NCBI GenBank assembly: GCA_020630835.1 | Contig: JAHDIL010000006.1 | Coordinates: 4,185 to 15,793 of the forward strand | DNA from: Verrucomicrobiota bacterium | GTDB lineage: Bacteria > Verrucomicrobiota > Verrucomicrobiia > Verrucomicrobiales > DEV007 | Direction: 5' to 3' | Length of the DNA: 11,609 nucleotides | Shown: one piece after another, positions 8,290 to 11,609 of the stretch | How positions within the stretch are numbered: position 1 is the stretch's first letter | Layout of the letters: each line of letters begins with the position of its first letter | Program-made: the position numbers and the translations under genes | The notes under the pieces: model-generated | What the model was told of the DNA's origin: nothing | What the model saw: the letters and a program-made list of their open reading frames with translations, nothing else | The model's database searches: none

Positions 8290-8295
8290 TATAAT
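8290..8295 (+). promoter_or_regulatory. Candidate -10 box upstream of the PAP2 gene
   Basis: A perfect TATAAT lies here, with no good -35 at normal spacing and no extended TGn motif. If used, transcription would begin near 8302, inside the longest possible PAP2 frame. This supports a start at 8351 or 8408 rather than at the ATG at 8186. Confidence 0.35.
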
Positions 8296-8350
8296 CACTG
8301 TCTTTTGGAGGGGGAGAACAGAGAAAATAAAACACTCTCTCTTCTCGCTG

Positions 8351-9682
8351 GTGACCGAACTTTCAGCGCCACTGAGCGACAAATCATTCCGGCTTTCGTC
8401 ATGGTCGATGCTTTGGCTTCCGCTAGTGCTGCTAGTCTTAGCAACACTTATCATTCGGCTGACAGGCATAGACTACCTTTTACAACTGGCTCTATACACC
8501 GCAGCAGGAAATAGCTGGAACATCGGTAAGCATCCTTTCTGGCACGGGCTTTACGAATATGCGACAACACCAGCTACGGCAATAACTTGCGTCAGTCTGA
8601 TCGGATTTGTCATCAGCTGGCACAACGACCACTTAAGACCGTGGCGGCGCATTTTCTTGCTGATCATTCTTTTCATGATTTTCGCTCCTGGTATCATCAC
8701 CAATGGATTGCTTAAGGAATACTGGGGGCGGCCTCGACCTCGCCAAATCCTCGGCTTGGGTGGTTTGACACCCTTCGAGCCTTTGCTGACCTATAATCCA
8801 CTAACCTCAGGCAAGTCGTTTCCCTGCGGCCATGCGACGGTCGGCTACTTCTGGATGCTAGGCTATTTCGTTTTTCGAGGGTATCGCCAGTATCTGGCTC
8901 ACTTTTTTCTTGGCCTGGGGCTCGTCTTAGGCACGCTCATGGGCTTAGGCCGGTCTGCTCAGGGCGGACATTTCCTATCGGACACGATCTTCGCTGCCGC
9001 TATCTGCTGGTTCACCGCCCTCGGTCTCTCTGCCATCTTACAATTGAATAGCGGTCCGCTGCGTATGCCAAAAAAATCCAGTATCCCGCTACCGGTTCGC
9101 TGGGGTATCATCGGGGCCGGAGCAGCTGCCATGATCGGTTTGGCACTGGCAAGCCCTTTCCGCAACGCTCGGAATCATCATATTGATATCGCAGAAGCGC
9201 CCACTGCTCGTCTGCACGTCACTCTGCATCTACTGCACGGAAATGCCCAGCTGGAAGCTGCCGATGCGTTTTCTCTGACAGGGGAAGCATGGGGACATGG
9301 CGTGCCCACCGCGTCTCTCGTTGACTACTTTTTTGTCAAGAAACCTACGCCAGATCGGATCACCATCCACTATACCGAGAGAGTCAGCGGTTTTTTCACA
9401 GAGGTTCAACAAGAACTAAACGCCACTATACCGTGGGAACGGATGGACTTCCTAGAGCTAAAGCCGGAGGACTCCGCCTTCCACATTCGGCTACCAGATA
9501 AAATGCCGACACGCCAAACCCCGCTGGTGCTGCGGCTCACCGGTAGTCGTGGTGAAGTTGTCATCCAGGGAGCTACACAAGAAACCTTGCCCGATTGGCT
9601 CAAGCTGGAATTTTCCGGCTTCTCCGGAAAGCTCTCATTCCAGGAATCGCGCCCCGATCAGACTAACGCAAATCCAAGGTGA
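8351..9682 (+). CDS. PAP2-family membrane phosphatase with extra C-terminal domain
   Basis: This membrane phosphatase of the PAP2 superfamily would remove phosphate from a lipid phosphate or diphosphate. With the GTG at 8351 it has 443 residues. The three PAP2 motifs are KEYWGRPRP (Lys122-Pro130), PCGH (158-161, Cys where Ser is usual) and GRSAQGGHFLSD (200-211), with His161, Arg201, His207 and Asp211 as the catalytic set. Several membrane helices surround them. A final helix at about 249-268 is followed by a soluble tail of about 170 residues, rich in beta-prone and charged stretches, which I do not recognise. The frame is open from an ATG at 8186, but 8186-8350 uses rare-looking codons (ATA, AGA, AGG) and contains a TATAAT, so a later start is likelier: GTG 8351 after a pyrimidine tract, or ATG 8408. 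It lies 55 bases upstream of ppk1. Confidence 0.85.
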   Translation: MTELSAPLSDKSFRLSSWSMLWLPLVLLVLATLIIRLTGIDYLLQLALYTAAGNSWNIGKHPFWHGLYEYATTPATAITCVSLIGFVISWHNDHLRPWRRIFLLIILFMIFAPGIITNGLLKEYWGRPRPRQILGLGGLTPFEPLLTYNPLTSGKSFPCGHATVGYFWMLGYFVFRGYRQYLAHFFLGLGLVLGTLMGLGRSAQGGHFLSDTIFAAAICWFTALGLSAILQLNSGPLRMPKKSSIPLPVRWGIIGAGAAAMIGLALASPFRNARNHHIDIAEAPTARLHVTLHLLHGNAQLEAADAFSLTGEAWGHGVPTASLVDYFFVKKPTPDRITIHYTERVSGFFTEVQQELNATIPWERMDFLELKPEDSAFHIRLPDKMPTRQTPLVLRLTGSRGEVVIQGATQETLPDWLKLEFSGFSGKLSFQESRPDQTNANPR

Positions 9683-9737
9683 AGTTTTTCACAAAAAGAA
9701 ACTAGCCATGACTGAGGCCACTGCCTAGGTTTCTCCC

Positions 9738-11609
9738 ATGGAATTTAGAAGCAAGGAGACAAGCTGGCTCTCTTTCAACGCCCGAGTGCTGCAGGAAGCC
9801 GAAGATGATTCAGTCCCTCTCTATGAAAGGCTCAAATTTCTAGGAATCTACAGCTCAAATCTCGATGAATTTTTCCGCGTGCGCGTGGCTACGCTGCGGC
9901 GCATCTCTCAGCTGGGTGACGAATGGAAACGCCTAGGCATACCGGATCCCAATGAAACCCTGAAAAAGGTCAGCCGCATGGTGGCAAGTCAGGCTGTTGT
10001 ATTCAACTCTACCTACCAGCACGTCTTCCATCAGCTCGAGAAAAAAGGTATCAGGCTAGTCACTGATGAGGAAATCCCTGAGGAGCATTCCTCTTTTTTA
10101 CTCAACTACTTCCGCACGAAAGTGCGTCCGCATATTTTCCCGATCATTCTCAAGGCGTCTGCTCAACTACCCGCGCTGAAGGATTTGCCCATGTATCTGG
10201 CAGTGCGCCTCAGTAAATCCAAAGGGACGGGACGCCCTATGCATGCTCTCATCGAGATCCCATCAAATCTCCCTAGGTTTGTAACAATCCCGAAAAAGAG
10301 GCAGTCCGATCCGCAGCTCATCATTTATTTGGATGATGTCATCCGTTACGGCTTACCGGAAATTTTCTCTACTCTGCCGTATGATAGCTACGAGTCATAT
10401 GCCATCAAGTTCACCCGCGATGCTGAGCTGGAGATGGACGATGACTTCACCGAGAGCTACTACGAAAAGCTGGCCGACAGCCTGAAAGCACGCGAACAAG
10501 GGCTGCCTGTGCGCGCCAATTTTGACAAGGATTTTCCCAAGCCCTTTCTCAACATGATTCTGAGGAAGTTAAACCTCACCGGGTCAGATGCTCTCTACCC
10601 AGGTGCGCGCTACCACAACCGACGCGACTTGCTAGGCTTCCCAAAGGTGAACGTCAGCGGCCTAGAGAATCCGACACAAGTCGCTGTGCCCGTCAAAGGA
10701 ATAAAAAACCGACGCGTCTCATTATTCGCCGCTATTCGTAAGCGCGACCTTCTCATTCACACGCCCTACCAACCCTTCCGCCATTTTATTCGTCTCCTGC
10801 AGGAGGCCGCTTTGGACCCCTACGTAAAAACGATTCAGGTCACACAATATCGCCTGGCTAAGCACTCCTGTGTGGCAGGTGCCCTGCAATCAGCAGCGCG
10901 AAACGGGAAGCAGGTCTTCGTCATGGTCGAGCCCCAGGCCAGATTTGATGAGGAGGCAAATATGCGCTGGGCAGGGGCCTACCGAGATGCGGGTGTGACC
11001 GTGCAACTAGGAGTGCAAGGCCTGAAGGTCCACGCCAAACTCGTGCTCATCACCCGCCGAGAATCCGCTCGGGAGAAATACTACGCTGTGCTGGGGACGG
11101 GCAACTTTAACGAGGATACATCGACCGTCTTTGCCGACCACATGCTCATGACCTACAACCAAGAATTTGGGAAGGATGTGCAGCGCATTTTTGACTTCTT
11201 TCGTCGCTCCTACAAACAGCCTAAACTGCAAGAACTGGTCGCAGCCCCTTTTTCTCTGCGTAAATTCCTTCGTCAGAAAGTGGAAAATGAATTGCAAAAC
11301 TTCCACCAAGGAAAACCCGCAGGACTAGCTATCAAGGTCAACAATTTTTCGGATGTCGCTACCCACGAGCTGCTCTCCGAAGCTTCTCAGCAGGGGCTGC
11401 CTATACGCCTAATCGTCAGGAGCATGTTTTCCATGGTTATGGAAGAAGGCGGCAGCATGGAGGCGATCAGCATTGTCGATAAATATCTAGAGCATTCCCG
11501 TATGTTCATCTTTGAAAATGGGGGCGATCGAGAGGTCTACCTGTCTTCCGCAGATCTTCTGCCGCGGAATTTTGATACTCGGGTAGAGGTGGTTTTCCCC
11601 GTCGTTGAT
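9738..11609 (+). CDS. ppk1: Polyphosphate kinase 1 (3'-truncated by window end)
   Basis: This gene encodes polyphosphate kinase, which reversibly polymerises the ATP gamma-phosphate into inorganic polyphosphate at the inner membrane. All 624 codons to the window end are open. The N-domain begins SWLSFNARVLQEA (9-21) and has LGIYSSNLDEFFRVRVATL. The catalytic C-domains have VTQYRLAKHS, VEPQARFDEEANMRWA, GLKVHAKL (His432, equivalent to the autophosphorylated His435 of E. coli), GTGNFNEDT, and YLEHSRMFIFENGG (His586, matching E. coli His592), followed by VYLSSADLLPRNFDTRVEVVFPV. By comparison with the E. coli enzyme about 60 residues are cut off. The ATG at 9738 gives the family's normal N-terminus and follows TTTCTCCC with no Shine-Dalgarno. 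The usual loop RGMCSL is RSMFSM here and slightly shorter. It probably shares a transcript with the PAP2 gene upstream. Confidence 0.96.
   Translation, partial: MEFRSKETSWLSFNARVLQEAEDDSVPLYERLKFLGIYSSNLDEFFRVRVATLRRISQLGDEWKRLGIPDPNETLKKVSRMVASQAVVFNSTYQHVFHQLEKKGIRLVTDEEIPEEHSSFLLNYFRTKVRPHIFPIILKASAQLPALKDLPMYLAVRLSKSKGTGRPMHALIEIPSNLPRFVTIPKKRQSDPQLIIYLDDVIRYGLPEIFSTLPYDSYESYAIKFTRDAELEMDDDFTESYYEKLADSLKAREQGLPVRANFDKDFPKPFLNMILRKLNLTGSDALYPGARYHNRRDLLGFPKVNVSGLENPTQVAVPVKGIKNRRVSLFAAIRKRDLLIHTPYQPFRHFIRLLQEAALDPYVKTIQVTQYRLAKHSCVAGALQSAARNGKQVFVMVEPQARFDEEANMRWAGAYRDAGVTVQLGVQGLKVHAKLVLITRRESAREKYYAVLGTGNFNEDTSTVFADHMLMTYNQEFGKDVQRIFDFFRRSYKQPKLQELVAAPFSLRKFLRQKVENELQNFHQGKPAGLAIKVNNFSDVATHELLSEASQQGLPIRLIVRSMFSMVMEEGGSMEAISIVDKYLEHSRMFIFENGGDREVYLSSADLLPRNFDTRVEVVFPVVD

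Noticed and set aside
9684..9704. AT-rich inverted repeat between the PAP2 gene and ppk1 as a terminator
   Set aside because: The stem is TTTTT/AAAAA with no GC pairs and no following T-run, so it would not stop transcription.
9708..9728. Six-codon mini-frame (MTEATA) just before ppk1 as an upstream regulatory peptide
   Set aside because: Frames this short arise often by chance, and nothing else supports translation.

Overview
This window reads as ordinary chromosome from a free-living Gram-negative bacterium. Intact biosynthetic and housekeeping genes sit in compact operons on both strands, with no transposase, integrase, CRISPR array, rRNA or tRNA that I can see. Base composition and codon use are fairly even. 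A twin-arginine-exported beta-propeller, a small lipoprotein with a lipobox, and an almost total lack of AGGAGG-type ribosome binding sites would fit a member of the Verrucomicrobiota (Opitutae-like) or a relative. That taxonomic guess is inference only.

Layout. Positions 1-134 hold no gene I can support. Positions 135-3167 (minus strand) form a tight four-gene operon, transcribed in this order: Lrp/AsnC regulator, class I/II aminotransferase, sugar-phosphate nucleotidyltransferase, conserved multi-pass membrane protein. The gaps are only 14-18 bases. Positions 3337-4278 (plus) encode a YpfJ-family membrane-anchored zinc metallopeptidase, divergent from the regulator. Positions 4367-6178 (minus) hold asd (aspartate-semialdehyde dehydrogenase) followed by a (2E,6E)-farnesyl diphosphate synthase gene, ispA. 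That ispA copy is broken by an internal deletion plus frameshift near position 4811. The 298-base region 6179-6476 between asd and a divergent tiny lipoprotein gene carries a 13-bp palindrome, a candidate promoter, a strong hairpin just ahead of asd, and competing helices. Positions 6477-6599 encode a 40-residue Cys-rich lipoprotein missed by usual length cut-offs, followed by a strong intrinsic terminator. Positions 6690-8125 (minus) encode a TAT-exported six-bladed propeller resembling peptidyl-alpha-hydroxyglycine alpha-amidating lyase (PAL), then a soluble Rieske ferredoxin. Positions 8351-9682 (plus) encode a PAP2 phosphatase with an extra C-terminal extramembrane domain. Polyphosphate kinase ppk1 follows from 9738 and runs off the window end.

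The most interesting items are the broken ispA, the PAL-like propeller paired with a Rieske protein, the tiny Cys-rich lipoprotein with its own promoter and terminator, the structured asd leader, the PAP2 fusion upstream of ppk1, and a recurrent pyrimidine-rich (CTCCT-like) sequence directly before several start codons where a Shine-Dalgarno would be expected. No defence system, toxin-antitoxin pair or biosynthetic cluster is evident.
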